Part shown: positions 1 through 6,482 of the stretch, piece by piece | Numbering within the stretch: position 1 is the first letter of the stretch | Layout: each line of letters starts with the position of its first letter | Assembly (NCBI GenBank): GCA_002352425.1 | Contig: DEIK01000025.1 | Coordinates: 12,309 to 24,341, forward strand | DNA from: Rhodobacteraceae bacterium UBA2776 | GTDB taxonomy: Bacteria > Pseudomonadota > Alphaproteobacteria > Rhodobacterales > Rhodobacteraceae | DNA length: 12,033 nucleotides | Reading direction: 5' to 3' | Program-made: the position numbers and the translations under genes | Notes under the pieces: generated by a model | The model's input: only the letters and a program-made list of their open reading frames with translations | Told to the model about the DNA's origin: nothing | The model's database searches: none

Positions 1-1550
1 GGTTTGGCATTGATCAGGTCTTGCGGCATCACTGTGTCGATTTCGACCGATGACATCCGTTCCTTAATCGCACGTTCCATACGCAGCAGGCCAACGCGAT
101 ATTGATTTTCCATCAACTCACCAACCGAGCGCACACGACGGTTACCAAGGTGGTCAATGTCGTCAACGCCGCCTTTGCCGTCACGCAGATCAACCAGCGC
201 CTTGATACAGGCAACGATATCTTCACGACGCAGCGTGCGTTGAGTGTCTTCGGCATCCAATGCCAAACGCATGTTCATTTTCACACGGCCAACCGCGGAA
301 AGGTCATAACGCTCGCTATCAAAGAACAGCGTGTCAAACAGCGCCGAAGCGGATTCAACGGTGGGCGGCTCGCCCGGACGCATAACGCGGTAGATGTCCA
401 TCAACGCGGTGTCACGGCCCATGTTTTTATCAATCGCCAGCGTGTTGCGCATGTAAGGGCCAACATTGGTGTGGTCGATATCCAGAACAGGAATGTCGGT
501 GATGCCCGCGTCCAGCAGCTCTTTCAATGTGCCGCCGATCACTTCGCCTTCTTTGTCCAGTTCATGAGTCAGCTCATCACCAGCTTCGACATAAATCGCA
601 CCGGTTTCTTCGTTGATGATGTCCTTGGCGACATATTTCCCAAGGATTTGATCAATTGGCAGCAACAGGTTCTCGACCTTGCCCTCGTCGATCAATTTCT
701 TCACGGCCCGTGGCGTGATTTTCTTGCCAGCTTCAGCAATCACTTTGCCAGTCTTCGCATCCACCAGATCGAAAACAGGACGTGTGCCGCGAACACGGTC
801 AGGGAAAAATTTGGTGACCCAGCCTTTGTTCTTTTTCAGTTTGAAATCGACGGTGTCGTAATAGGCATCCATGATCTGTTCTTGGTCCAGACCCAGCGCA
901 TACAACAACGTTGTCACAGGCAGCTTACGGCGACGGTCAATCCGCGCGAACACGATGTCTTTGGCGTCGAATTCGAAATCCAACCATGAACCGCGATATG
1001 GGATAATGCGGCAGGTGAACAACAGTTTACCCGAGGAGTGGGTTTTGCCTTTGTCGTGGTCAAAGAACACACCGGGTGAGCGGTGCATTTGCGAAACGAT
1101 TACACGCTCGGTACCGTTCACAACGAAGGTGCCGTTTGGTGTCATCAAAGGCATATCGCCCATGAACACGTCTTGTTCTTTGATGTCTTTAACCGATTTG
1201 GCGCCTGTATCCTCGTCAATATCAAACACGATCAAGCGCAGCGTAACCTTCAGCGGGGCTGAATAGGTCATGTCGCGCTGCATACATTCTTCTACATCGT
1301 ATTTTGGCTTTTCCAGAACGTATTTTACGAACTCCAGAATGGCAGTCTCGTTGAAATCCTTAATCGGGAAAACCGATTGGAAAACACCGTTGATACCTTC
1401 GCCATCCATTGGCGCCAGCTGATCGCCGGAATCAAGGAACAGTTTGTACGAGGATTTTTGAACCTGAATCAGGTTCGGCATTTCCAGAACTTCACGGATT
1501 TTACCGTAATATTTACGCAGCCGCTTTTGGCCAAGATAAGATTGCGCCAT
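1..1550 (-). CDS. rpoB: RNA polymerase beta subunit, N-terminal part (runs off left edge)
   Basis: Encodes the first 516 residues of the RNA polymerase beta subunit, which forms one side of the active-site cleft and carries the rifampicin pocket. The start is the ATG at 1548-1550, giving MAQSYLGQKRLRKYYGKI, a typical alphaproteobacterial RpoB N-terminus. Family stretches visible in order are PNLIQVQKSSY, the NGTFVVNGTERVIVSQMHRSPGVFFDHD segment (split here as NGTERVIVSQMHRSPG and VFFDHD), and further on LGNRRVRSVGELMENQYRVG. The frame ends at DLINAKP, just before where the rifampicin-resistance cluster is expected, so that cluster is outside the window. No frameshift is seen. A weak AAAGG lies about 11 nt before the ATG. 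It is the last gene of the rplKAJL-rpoB block, separated from rplL by a 247-nt gap with two hairpins. The identity is certain; only the 3' end is missing. Confidence 0.98.
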   Translation of the reverse strand, partial: MAQSYLGQKRLRKYYGKIREVLEMPNLIQVQKSSYKLFLDSGDQLAPMDGEGINGVFQSVFPIKDFNETAILEFVKYVLEKPKYDVEECMQRDMTYSAPLKVTLRLIVFDIDEDTGAKSVKDIKEQDVFMGDMPLMTPNGTFVVNGTERVIVSQMHRSPGVFFDHDKGKTHSSGKLLFTCRIIPYRGSWLDFEFDAKDIVFARIDRRRKLPVTTLLYALGLDQEQIMDAYYDTVDFKLKKNKGWVTKFFPDRVRGTRPVFDLVDAKTGKVIAEAGKKITPRAVKKLIDEGKVENLLLPIDQILGKYVAKDIINEETGAIYVEAGDELTHELDKEGEVIGGTLKELLDAGITDIPVLDIDHTNVGPYMRNTLAIDKNMGRDTALMDIYRVMRPGEPPTVESASALFDTLFFDSERYDLSAVGRVKMNMRLALDAEDTQRTLRREDIVACIKALVDLRDGKGGVDDIDHLGNRRVRSVGELMENQYRVGLLRMERAIKERMSSVEIDTVMPQDLINAK

Positions 1551-1681
1551 CGGTATTGTCGCCTTTCATTTGCTCGCGGGCACATTGGCTGTCGGGGCCA
1601 CAGCTATGCGCCGCACACGCAACTGGATCATGGTCTATTCTCGCAAACCTCCCATTGGCTTGCTCTCGAACCGTGAACCAA

Positions 1682-1755
1682 GTCTTAGAAAGGGCTCGAT
1701 AAAAAGCCCTTTCTAAGACAGGTTCGGCTGGACCCGATAAAAATCGGATCCAGCC
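1682..1755 (-). promoter_or_regulatory. Tandem hairpins in the rplL-rpoB gap
   Basis: Two adjacent inverted repeats lie in the transcribed gap between rplL and rpoB. The rpoB-proximal one has perfect 15-bp arms (1682-1696 and 1705-1719, starting GTCTTAGAAAGGGCT) and an 8-nt loop. The rplL-proximal one has 13-nt arms (1726-1738 and 1743-1755) with one mismatch and an AAAA loop on the plus strand (UUUU in the mRNA). Neither is followed by a U run on the minus strand, so they do not look like ordinary full terminators. In E. coli the same gap contains a partial attenuator and an RNase III processing site (known). A similar attenuation or processing role here is inferred from position and structure. 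Confidence 0.75.
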
Positions 1756-1797
1756 ATATTTGATCGCCAGCAGAACGCCGAAACGCTCTGCCCTGAA

Positions 1798-2175
1798 TTA
1801 CTTCAGTTCGACTTCGGCGCCAGCTGCTTCCAGCTTGCCTTTGATTTCGTCGGCTTCGGCTTGGTCTACGCCTTCTTTGACAGCTTTGCCGCCAGCTTCG
1901 ACCAGGTCTTTTGCTTCTTTGAGGCCCAGGCCAGTGATGGCGCGGACTTCTTTGATGACAGCAATTTTTTGACCGCCAGCAGCAACCAGAATTACGTCGA
2001 ATTCTGTTTGTGCTTCAGCAGATGCGCCACCAGCGTCGCCGCCACCAGCAACCATTACAGCGCCGCCAGCAGCTGGCTCGATGCCATACTCGTCTTTAAG
2101 GATAGTTTTCAGTTCTTGTGCTTCGAGAAGGGTCAGACCCACGATCTCTTCAGCCATTTTTTTCAGATCAGCCAT
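1798..2175 (-). CDS. rplL: 50S ribosomal protein L7/L12
   Basis: 125-residue L7/L12, the multimeric stalk protein that recruits translational GTPases such as EF-Tu and EF-G. The start is MADLKKMAEEIVGLTLLEAQ, the usual N-terminal dimerisation domain (residues 1 to about 30). A Gly/Ala-rich hinge follows (AAGGAVMVAGGGDAGGA, about 36-52). The C-terminal domain contains KIAVIKEVRAITGLGLKEAK, the conserved factor-binding helix, and ends AAGAEVELK. The length is normal for the family. It lies 72 nt downstream of rplJ on the same strand and is expected to be co-transcribed with it, with L10 translation coupling as in other bacteria. Start context is GGAAACAGTAAAATG, a modest ribosome binding site. 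Confidence 0.98.
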   Translation of the reverse strand: MADLKKMAEEIVGLTLLEAQELKTILKDEYGIEPAAGGAVMVAGGGDAGGASAEAQTEFDVILVAAGGQKIAVIKEVRAITGLGLKEAKDLVEAGGKAVKEGVDQAEADEIKGKLEAAGAEVELK

Positions 2176-2247
2176 TTTACTGTTTCCGTTCGTTTAAGAT
2201 GTGTTCCAACGTTATGGGGTATCCATACGCCGGCCTTGTTCAGTTGC

Positions 2248-2760
2248 TTAAGCAGCCTTGTCCTCGATCGTGGACAAGATACCAGCGATGTTGCTTGCAG
2301 GCGCGCCAATGGCACCGGCGATGTTGGAAGCAGGCGCACCAATACAGCCAACGATAGAGCTGATAAGCTCCTCGCGGGATGGCATTGCTGCGACGGCCTT
2401 AACACCGGCGACGTCAAGTGCGTTCTCACCCATAGCGCCACCAAGGATAACGAACTTGTCGTTTTCTTTGGCAAAGCCGTGAGCAACCTTGGCCGCAGCC
2501 ACAGGATCCTCAGAGTAGGAAAGAACAGTCATGCCCGTCAGGTGTTCGGCGATGCTTGCGCAAGGCTTGTCCTCAAGGGCGATTTTGGCGAGCTTGTTTT
2601 TGGCAACACGCACAGATCCACCTACTTCGCGCATTTGCGCCCGTAGATCCTGCATATTCGCAACTGTAAGACCCGCGTAGTGGGCAACCACTACAACGCC
2701 AGAGCTTTCAAAGATTTCGCCGAGTTCAGCGACTACGGCTTCTTTTTGTGCTCTATCCAC
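2248..2760 (-). CDS. rplJ: 50S ribosomal protein L10
   Basis: 170-residue L10, which anchors L7/L12 dimers to 23S rRNA and represses its own operon. The start chosen is the GTG at 2758-2760 (VDRAQKEAVVAELGEIF). A longer open frame exists, but the GTG has a clear GGAG 7 nt upstream, and the extra 26 residues (MDPKRPANLG...) do not resemble L10 and fall in the leader RNA. The family segment VVVVAHYAGLTVANMQDLR (about 22-40), the RVAKNKLAKIAL stretch and the long C-terminal stalk-binding helix region are present. Near the C-terminus an 11-residue unit GAPASNIAGAI / GAPASNIAGIL occurs twice in tandem (141-151 and 152-162). It is followed by rplL and preceded by a structured 247-nt gap. Confidence 0.97.
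   Translation of the reverse strand: MDRAQKEAVVAELGEIFESSGVVVVAHYAGLTVANMQDLRAQMREVGGSVRVAKNKLAKIALEDKPCASIAEHLTGMTVLSYSEDPVAAAKVAHGFAKENDKFVILGGAMGENALDVAGVKAVAAMPSREELISSIVGCIGAPASNIAGAIGAPASNIAGILSTIEDKAA
2275..2340 (-). repeat. Tandem 33-nt repeat inside rplJ
   Basis: Two in-frame 33-nt units encode GAPASNIAGAI and GAPASNIAGIL near the C-terminus of L10. Ten of eleven residues match, while the DNA differs at several third positions and in the serine codon (TCC versus AGC). The repeat is therefore old or kept by selection on the protein, not a recent duplication. Confidence 0.8.
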
Positions 2761-2978
2761 AGTTTCACTCCAATTATGGAAGGGTTCCCCCCTCCGGCTC
2801 AGTTTGTCCCCTAAATTAGCGGGGCGTTTCGGGTCCAATTCAGGGTCCCGAGGCCAAAATCACCCGAGGACTGGTCCTCGTCTAATTTGTCTCGCTTCCC
2901 ATCTCAGGAAGGAATTAGCAGGTGTTACCCCAACCCTCCGTCTCGGACAGAACGGTGCCTTGCGGCGCCGCTAAATGA
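2761..2978 (-). promoter_or_regulatory. Probable ribosomal protein L10 leader (rplJL)
   Basis: The gap between rplA and rplJ has no credible gene but is dense in RNA structure on the minus strand. The clearest element, 2882-2918, has an outer stem CTAATT/AATTAG, an asymmetric internal loop (1 nt against 7 nt, the long side reading CGAGACA), and an inner stem CTTCC/GGAAG closing a 7-nt loop. A 6-bp CGAGGA/TCCTCG hairpin (2865-2880) and a CCCC/GGGG hairpin with TAAATTAGC between the arms (2808-2824) follow. In many bacteria L10 or its complex with L7/L12 binds a kinked, asymmetric-loop structure just upstream of rplJ to repress translation (known). Assignment as an L10 leader rests on position and this structure, not on a covariance-model match. 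Confidence 0.65.
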
Positions 2979-2998
2979 TCCCCGAGGTTAATCGGGGA
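2979..2998 (-). terminator. Hairpin after rplA, possible partial terminator
   Basis: A perfect 7-bp stem (TCCCCGA/TCGGGGA) with a 6-nt loop begins 9 nt after the rplA stop. Only a short U-poor stretch (TCATTT) follows, so it is likely a 3'-end stabiliser or weak attenuator between the rplKA and rplJL parts of the block. Confidence 0.5.
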
Positions 2999-3007
2999 CC
3001 AAATCTC

Positions 3008-3706
3008 TTAGTTACCAGTACCGTTCTCGATATTGATGGTCACACCTGGACCCATGCTCGAGCTGATAACGATCTTTTTCATGTAGGAACCTTTGACGCC
3101 AGTTGGGCGCGCTTTGGAAACTGCATCAATGAAGGAACGGACGTTCTCAACCAGCTTGGCTTCGTCAAAGGACGCTTTACCAACACCGGCGTGAACAACG
3201 CCTTCTTTTTCCGCTTTGAACTGAACTTCGCCGCCTTTGGCAGCAGCAACAGCAGCCGCCACATCCATAGTCACCGTACCCACCTTGGGGTTTGGCATCA
3301 GGTTGCGGGGGCCCAGAACCTTACCCAGACGGCCAACGATAGGCATCATGTCTGGTGTCGCAATGCAGCGATCAAAGTCGATCTTGCCACCTTGGACGAT
3401 TTCCATCAGGTCTTCGGCACCAACCACGTCAGCACCAGCTGCTGTGGCTTCTTCGGCCTTCGCGTCGCGGGCAAATACAGCCACACGAACAGTTTTACCT
3501 GTGCCGTTTGGCAGCGCCACAACACCGCGAACCATTTGGTCAGCGTGACGTGGGTCAACACCCAAGTTCATAGCGATCTCGACAGTTTCGTCGAATTTCG
3601 CAGTCGCGTTCGATTTAACCAGCGCAACAGCTTCTTCAACTGTCAGGTCGGATTTACCGGCAAATGCCTCACGGGCAGCTGTGGTACGTTTTCCATACTT
3701 TGCCAT
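3008..3706 (-). CDS. rplA: 50S ribosomal protein L1
   Basis: 232-residue L1, the protein of the mobile L1 stalk near the E site. In many bacteria it also binds its own operon mRNA as a repressor. It starts MAKYGKRTTAAREAFAGK. The family segments NLGVDPRHADQMVRG (about 47-61), the glycine-rich LPNGTGKTVRVAVFA, the GKVLGPRNLMPNPKVGTV signature and the C-terminal GVKGSYMKKIVISSSMGPG are all present. Length is typical. The ribosome binding site GAGGTGA lies at the very end of rplK, and the ATG follows the rplK stop by 2 nt, so the two are tightly coupled. Confidence 0.98.
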   Translation of the reverse strand: MAKYGKRTTAAREAFAGKSDLTVEEAVALVKSNATAKFDETVEIAMNLGVDPRHADQMVRGVVALPNGTGKTVRVAVFARDAKAEEATAAGADVVGAEDLMEIVQGGKIDFDRCIATPDMMPIVGRLGKVLGPRNLMPNPKVGTVTMDVAAAVAAAKGGEVQFKAEKEGVVHAGVGKASFDEAKLVENVRSFIDAVSKARPTGVKGSYMKKIVISSSMGPGVTINIENGTGN

Positions 3707-3708
3707 GA

Positions 3709-4134
3709 TTACTTCACCTCGATGCCCATGGAGCGCGCAGACCCCATGATGATTTTAGCTGCCGCATCGATATCGTTTGCGTTCAGGTCTTTCATTTTGG
3801 CTTCGGCGATCTCTTTGATCTGGGCCATTGTCACAGTACCAACAGTCTCGCGACCGGGCAGAGCAGCGCCAGATTTAAGCTTCGCAGCCTTACGAAGGTA
3901 ATAAGACGCCGGTGACGTCTTGATATCCATCGAGAACGATTTGTCCTGATAATATGTAATGATGGTTGGGCAGGGCGAACCCGGCTCCAGATCCTGTGTT
4001 TTCGCGTTGAACGCTTTACAGAATTCCATGATGTTAATGCCGCGCTGACCAAGCGCCGGACCCACGGGTGGGGACGGGTTTGCTTGACCTGCAGGCACTT
4101 GCAGCTTCATCGTGCCAGCCAGTTTTTTAGCCAT
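3709..4134 (-). CDS. rplK: 50S ribosomal protein L11
   Basis: 141-residue L11, part of the GTPase-associated centre of the large subunit and the binding partner of the thiostrepton-region rRNA. It starts MAKKLAGTMKLQVPAGQANP. The N-terminal PSPPVGPALGQRGINIMEFC motif with the conserved prolines (residues about 22-41) is intact. The C-terminal rRNA-binding domain ends in the conserved IIMGSARSMGIEV segment. A strong AGGAGAAG ribosome binding site precedes the ATG. The stop codon lies 2 nt before the rplA start, so they form one translational unit. Confidence 0.98.
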   Translation of the reverse strand: MAKKLAGTMKLQVPAGQANPSPPVGPALGQRGINIMEFCKAFNAKTQDLEPGSPCPTIITYYQDKSFSMDIKTSPASYYLRKAAKLKSGAALPGRETVGTVTMAQIKEIAEAKMKDLNANDIDAAAKIIMGSARSMGIEVK

Positions 4135-4158
4135 TAGGCTTCTCCTATTTTCAACATT

Positions 4159-4178
4159 CCCGATGACGCGTCATCGGG
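4159..4178 (-). promoter_or_regulatory. Perfect 20-bp palindrome between nusG and rplK
   Basis: CCCGATGACGCGTCATCGGG is a perfect 10+10 inverted repeat about 25 nt upstream of rplK, inside the nusG-rplK gap (4135-4271). On the minus strand it is not followed by a U run. The place is right for a leader structure of the L11-L1 mRNA, where L1 feedback is known in E. coli. It could instead be a DNA operator or a processing hairpin. The symmetry is observed; the function is inferred. Confidence 0.6.
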
Positions 4179-4271
4179 GGTTAGGGTTGCGTGGTCCGGC
4201 ACAATGAGCGCGCCCATCAAACCTCCCACATCCGCCACGGCTTCAAATCAAACCGCAGTGGCCGTCACACA

Positions 4272-4805
4272 TCAGGCTTCTTTCGTTACCTGCGTGAATT
4301 CCAGTTCGACCGGCGTTGCGCGGCCAAAAATTGATACAGTCACCTTGAGGCGACTGTTTTCCATGTCGACTTCCTCAACCATCCCGTCAAAGCCCTCAAA
4401 AGGCCCGTCGGTAACGGCGACTTTTTCGCCAATATCAAAGAAGATCAATGTGCGTGGTGATTCTGCACCCTCTTCTACACGGTTCAACAATGCGTTCACC
4501 TCGGCATCGCGCATCGGCATCGGGCGACCTTGCGGGCCCAGAAAACCAGTGACGCGATTGATCGAGTTGATCAGATGATAGCCCTGGTCGGACATTTCCA
4601 TCCGGACCAGAATGTAACCGGGCATGAAACGACGCTCAGCGGTAATCTTTTTACCGCGGCGAATTTCAATCACCTCTTCGGTGGGCACCAGCACTTCTTC
4701 GATTTCAGCCTCAAGACCAGCCTCTTCGACAGCCACTTTTACCTGCTCGGCAATCTTTTTCTCGTAGTTCGAGAGAACGCTTACAGAATACCACCGCTTT
4801 GCCAT
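4272..4805 (-). CDS. nusG: Transcription termination/antitermination factor NusG
   Basis: 177-residue NusG, which binds the RNA polymerase clamp to suppress pausing and couples transcription to Rho or to ribosomal protein S10. The start chosen is the ATG at 4803-4805 (MAKRWYSVSVLSNYEKKIAEQV). An upstream in-frame extension of 38 residues is not NusG-like, and GAAGG precedes this ATG. The NGN domain covers about 1-115 and includes the hallmark RFMPGYILVRMEM and VTGFLGPQGRPMPM. A C-terminal KOW domain follows (about 124-177; GEKVAVTDGPFEGFDGMVEEV). It lies downstream of secE as in most bacteria. Confidence 0.98.
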   Translation of the reverse strand: MAKRWYSVSVLSNYEKKIAEQVKVAVEEAGLEAEIEEVLVPTEEVIEIRRGKKITAERRFMPGYILVRMEMSDQGYHLINSINRVTGFLGPQGRPMPMRDAEVNALLNRVEEGAESPRTLIFFDIGEKVAVTDGPFEGFDGMVEEVDMENSRLKVTVSIFGRATPVELEFTQVTKEA

Positions 4806-5027
4806 CTTGCCTTCGCCCTTGTGCCTACCGCGCAAATGCACGGAAAATTCTAACTTTATCAAACGGTTAACCCGCTCGCATCCCAAACAAAAAACAGCGC
4901 GCAACCCGAATCGCTGCACGCCTGTCTATGTGGTGCCGCCCGATTTACATCCGAAACCCTGTGATTTCAAGTGGCTAGACAGGATATTTTCATATGCAAT
5001 ATCAAACGAAATGAATCCGCTCTTCAC

Positions 5028-5050
5028 CCCGAACCAGATTGGTGTTCGGG
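5028..5050 (-). promoter_or_regulatory. Hairpin directly after secE
   Basis: A perfect 7-bp stem CCCGAAC/GTTCGGG with a 9-nt loop starts at the base after the secE stop codon. No U run follows on the minus strand. It may stabilise the secE mRNA end or act as a weak attenuator before nusG. The rest of the secE-nusG gap (4806-5027) shows no gene. Confidence 0.5.
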
Positions 5051-5248
5051 TTAATCAAACATTCTCAGCACGGCTTCCAAAGCCGACCGGATAGACAGGT
5101 CCACAAGCGAAAAGAAAATCGCAGTCAATGCGGCCATGATGAAAACCATCACAGTCGTCAGCAACACCTCGCGGCGAGTCGGCCAAACGATCTTGGAAAC
5201 TTCGGAGCGAACTTGCTGAACGAATTGGATTGGATTTGTACGTGCCAT
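5051..5248 (-). CDS. secE: Preprotein translocase subunit SecE
   Basis: 65-residue SecE, the small clamp subunit of the SecYEG channel in the inner membrane. It has the short single-span form usual in alphaproteobacteria. It starts MARTNPIQFVQQVRSEVSKIVWPTRREVL. The EVSKIVWPTRREVL amphipathic segment (about 16-29) is the conserved SecE signature, and one membrane span follows (about 30-53). An AAAGG lies upstream of the ATG at 5246-5248. It pairs with nusG as in most bacteria. The upstream neighbour that would normally be trnW or tuf is displaced here. Confidence 0.96.
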   Translation of the reverse strand: MARTNPIQFVQQVRSEVSKIVWPTRREVLLTTVMVFIMAALTAIFFSLVDLSIRSALEAVLRMFD

Positions 5249-5305
5249 GTGGATGCCTTTAGGTTTGATAAAGGGTCAGATACGCGCTTAACGCTGGGTT
5301 TTCAA

Positions 5306-5347
5306 GATATGAAAATCATATGAATTCCATATGACTGAATTCATATG
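5306..5347. repeat. CATATG cluster with 11-bp inverted repeat upstream of secE
   Basis: Four hexamers occur in 42 bp: GATATG at 5306 and CATATG at 5317, 5328 and 5342, spaced 11, 11 and 14 bp. Within this, CATATGAATTC (5317-5327) and GAATTCATATG (5337-5347) form a perfect 11-bp inverted repeat with a 9-nt spacer. The stretch is much more AT-rich than its surroundings and sits 58-99 bp upstream of the secE start, where a promoter or operator is expected. The helical spacing suggests protein binding on one DNA face, but no regulator is identified. Confidence 0.6.
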
Positions 5348-5435
5348 TACTTTTTGGCCCTGCAACGCGCGCCCTCGCCAGATGTACTGCGAACAACCCG
5401 CCCCAACGCCATCAATGCGCGAGGCAGGCAAAGGT

Positions 5436-5954
5436 CTAGTGGCTGGCCTCGATCTTGCTAAAGTCCAACGCGTTTTCTATTGGAGATGCCTTGAACGCTG
5501 CAACTTCGGCGCGTTTGTTCAGCACGATATAGACCACACAAGCCAAATAGATCCCGACGACGACTGCCCCAACCCACTGGATCTGCAACCACTGGCTTTG
5601 AAAGACCAAAGTCAGCCCAAACAACACAGCAACATTGCCTGTGATATAGCCCCATTTACCCAATCGCGCGGGCGTAAGCGACAGATTGTCCGAATAGAGA
5701 CGGATCAAACTGTCCAGCGAATTGATCACAAAGGTGATGCCGACAACGATCATAGCGATGTTCAAAACACCCGCCGTGTCGATCTCGTTGGAATAGTAGA
5801 AGTACAAAACCGAAAACCAGATCGCGAGTGGAATAGACGGGATAACCAACAAGGCCAACAACAAGTGTTGCGTGCGTAACCCACCGACAAAGCGTGACGT
5901 GAACAGGATCGCAATAAAAGTAAACAGCGGCACCGCGTACAATTTTTGGCGCAT
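5436..5954 (-). CDS. Uncharacterised multi-span membrane protein
   Basis: 172-residue, strongly hydrophobic protein starting MRQKLYAVPLFTF. About five membrane segments can be read: about 5-23, 30-52, 62-82, 100-119 and 125-145. A short charged tail ends KIEASH. The loop NSLDSLIRLYSDNLSLTPAR (78-97) is its most distinctive stretch. I do not recognise the family with confidence. That loop faintly recalls C-terminal parts of BCCT-type transporters, which would make this a truncated remnant, but I cannot confirm it. The ATG lacks a strong ribosome binding site (GAGAAAG lies too far upstream). It is on the same strand as secE, 187 bp upstream, and divergent from the gene at 6055. Confidence 0.7.
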   Translation of the reverse strand: MRQKLYAVPLFTFIAILFTSRFVGGLRTQHLLLALLVIPSIPLAIWFSVLYFYYSNEIDTAGVLNIAMIVVGITFVINSLDSLIRLYSDNLSLTPARLGKWGYITGNVAVLFGLTLVFQSQWLQIQWVGAVVVGIYLACVVYIVLNKRAEVAAFKASPIENALDFSKIEASH

Positions 5955-6054
5955 TGGGGCTATGTCTTTCTCGCGCTTTGCGTTGAACCAACAATTTCAA
6001 ATGATGTGATGGGGCACCACAATCAAAACGCACCGGCGCGGCGCAGCTGTTCAG

Positions 6055-6387
6055 ATGGCTGTGCTGGCAATCTATGAGCATAGGTTTGACAGGCTCGAAG
6101 CCTCCCTTATCCGCAGTTTAAAAACGGCATTTATAGGCATGGCATCAGCCCTGTTGGTGCGTTACACCGCTATCACGATCATCATCGGTGGGTTCATCCT
6201 GTCGACAATCGTCGTGTTGCTGTTTTTCGCAGGCCTGCCCCTTCCCTACATCTGCATCGACCTGTTTGCCGCATTGGTGCTGGGCATTTCTGGACCAAAC
6301 GTCATGTTGATGATCGTTGCGGGCTTGTATCTAACAGGCGCATTGGCGCACACCTCTTTAGTCTATGTTCGCGCCACCAACGCTTAA
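6055..6387 (+). CDS. Small hypothetical membrane protein
   Basis: 110-residue protein with a short charged N-terminus (MAVLAIYEHRFDRLEASLIR) and two hydrophobic stretches, about 37-60 and 68-97. It is probably an inner-membrane protein with two helices, or three if the second stretch breaks at GISGPN. No family is recognised. No good ribosome binding site precedes the ATG at 6055, so the start is uncertain. A GTG two codons downstream (6061) is another option. It is divergent from the membrane gene ending at 5436, with a 100-bp gap between starts. The following gap to 6483 holds only a short GC hairpin after the stop. Confidence 0.5.
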   Translation: MAVLAIYEHRFDRLEASLIRSLKTAFIGMASALLVRYTAITIIIGGFILSTIVVLLFFAGLPLPYICIDLFAALVLGISGPNVMLMIVAGLYLTGALAHTSLVYVRATNA

Positions 6388-6482
6388 AGCCCGCCGCGTT
6401 CCGGGCAAAATCCATTGCAATTATCCCCGCCATTCCCCACCATCAAAACCTGATCAACCCTTTGCTTAGGAAAGCCCGCGCC

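Noticed and set aside
102..989. Long plus-strand open frame of 295 codons opposite rpoB
   Set aside because: It is antisense to an unmistakable RpoB frame, has no family resemblance and no ribosome binding site. Such frames arise from the codon bias of highly expressed GC-rich genes.
1861..2646. Plus-strand open frame of 261 codons across rplL and rplJ
   Set aside because: It is antisense to rplL and rplJ and spans their intergenic region, with no recognisable domain.
2975..3901. Plus-strand open frame of 308 codons across rplA and rplK
   Set aside because: It is antisense to two conserved ribosomal protein genes, and the translation looks like a shadow frame.
5317..5347. NdeI/EcoRI-like sites (CATATG, GAATTC) read as cloning-linker contamination
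   Set aside because: The sites sit in continuous native sequence with degenerate neighbours (GATATG at 5306), and no vector sequence is nearby. A natural palindrome is more likely.
5331..5879. Plus-strand open frame of 182 codons
   Set aside because: It lies opposite the hydrophobic membrane protein frame. The minus frame shows coherent membrane segments and this one does not.
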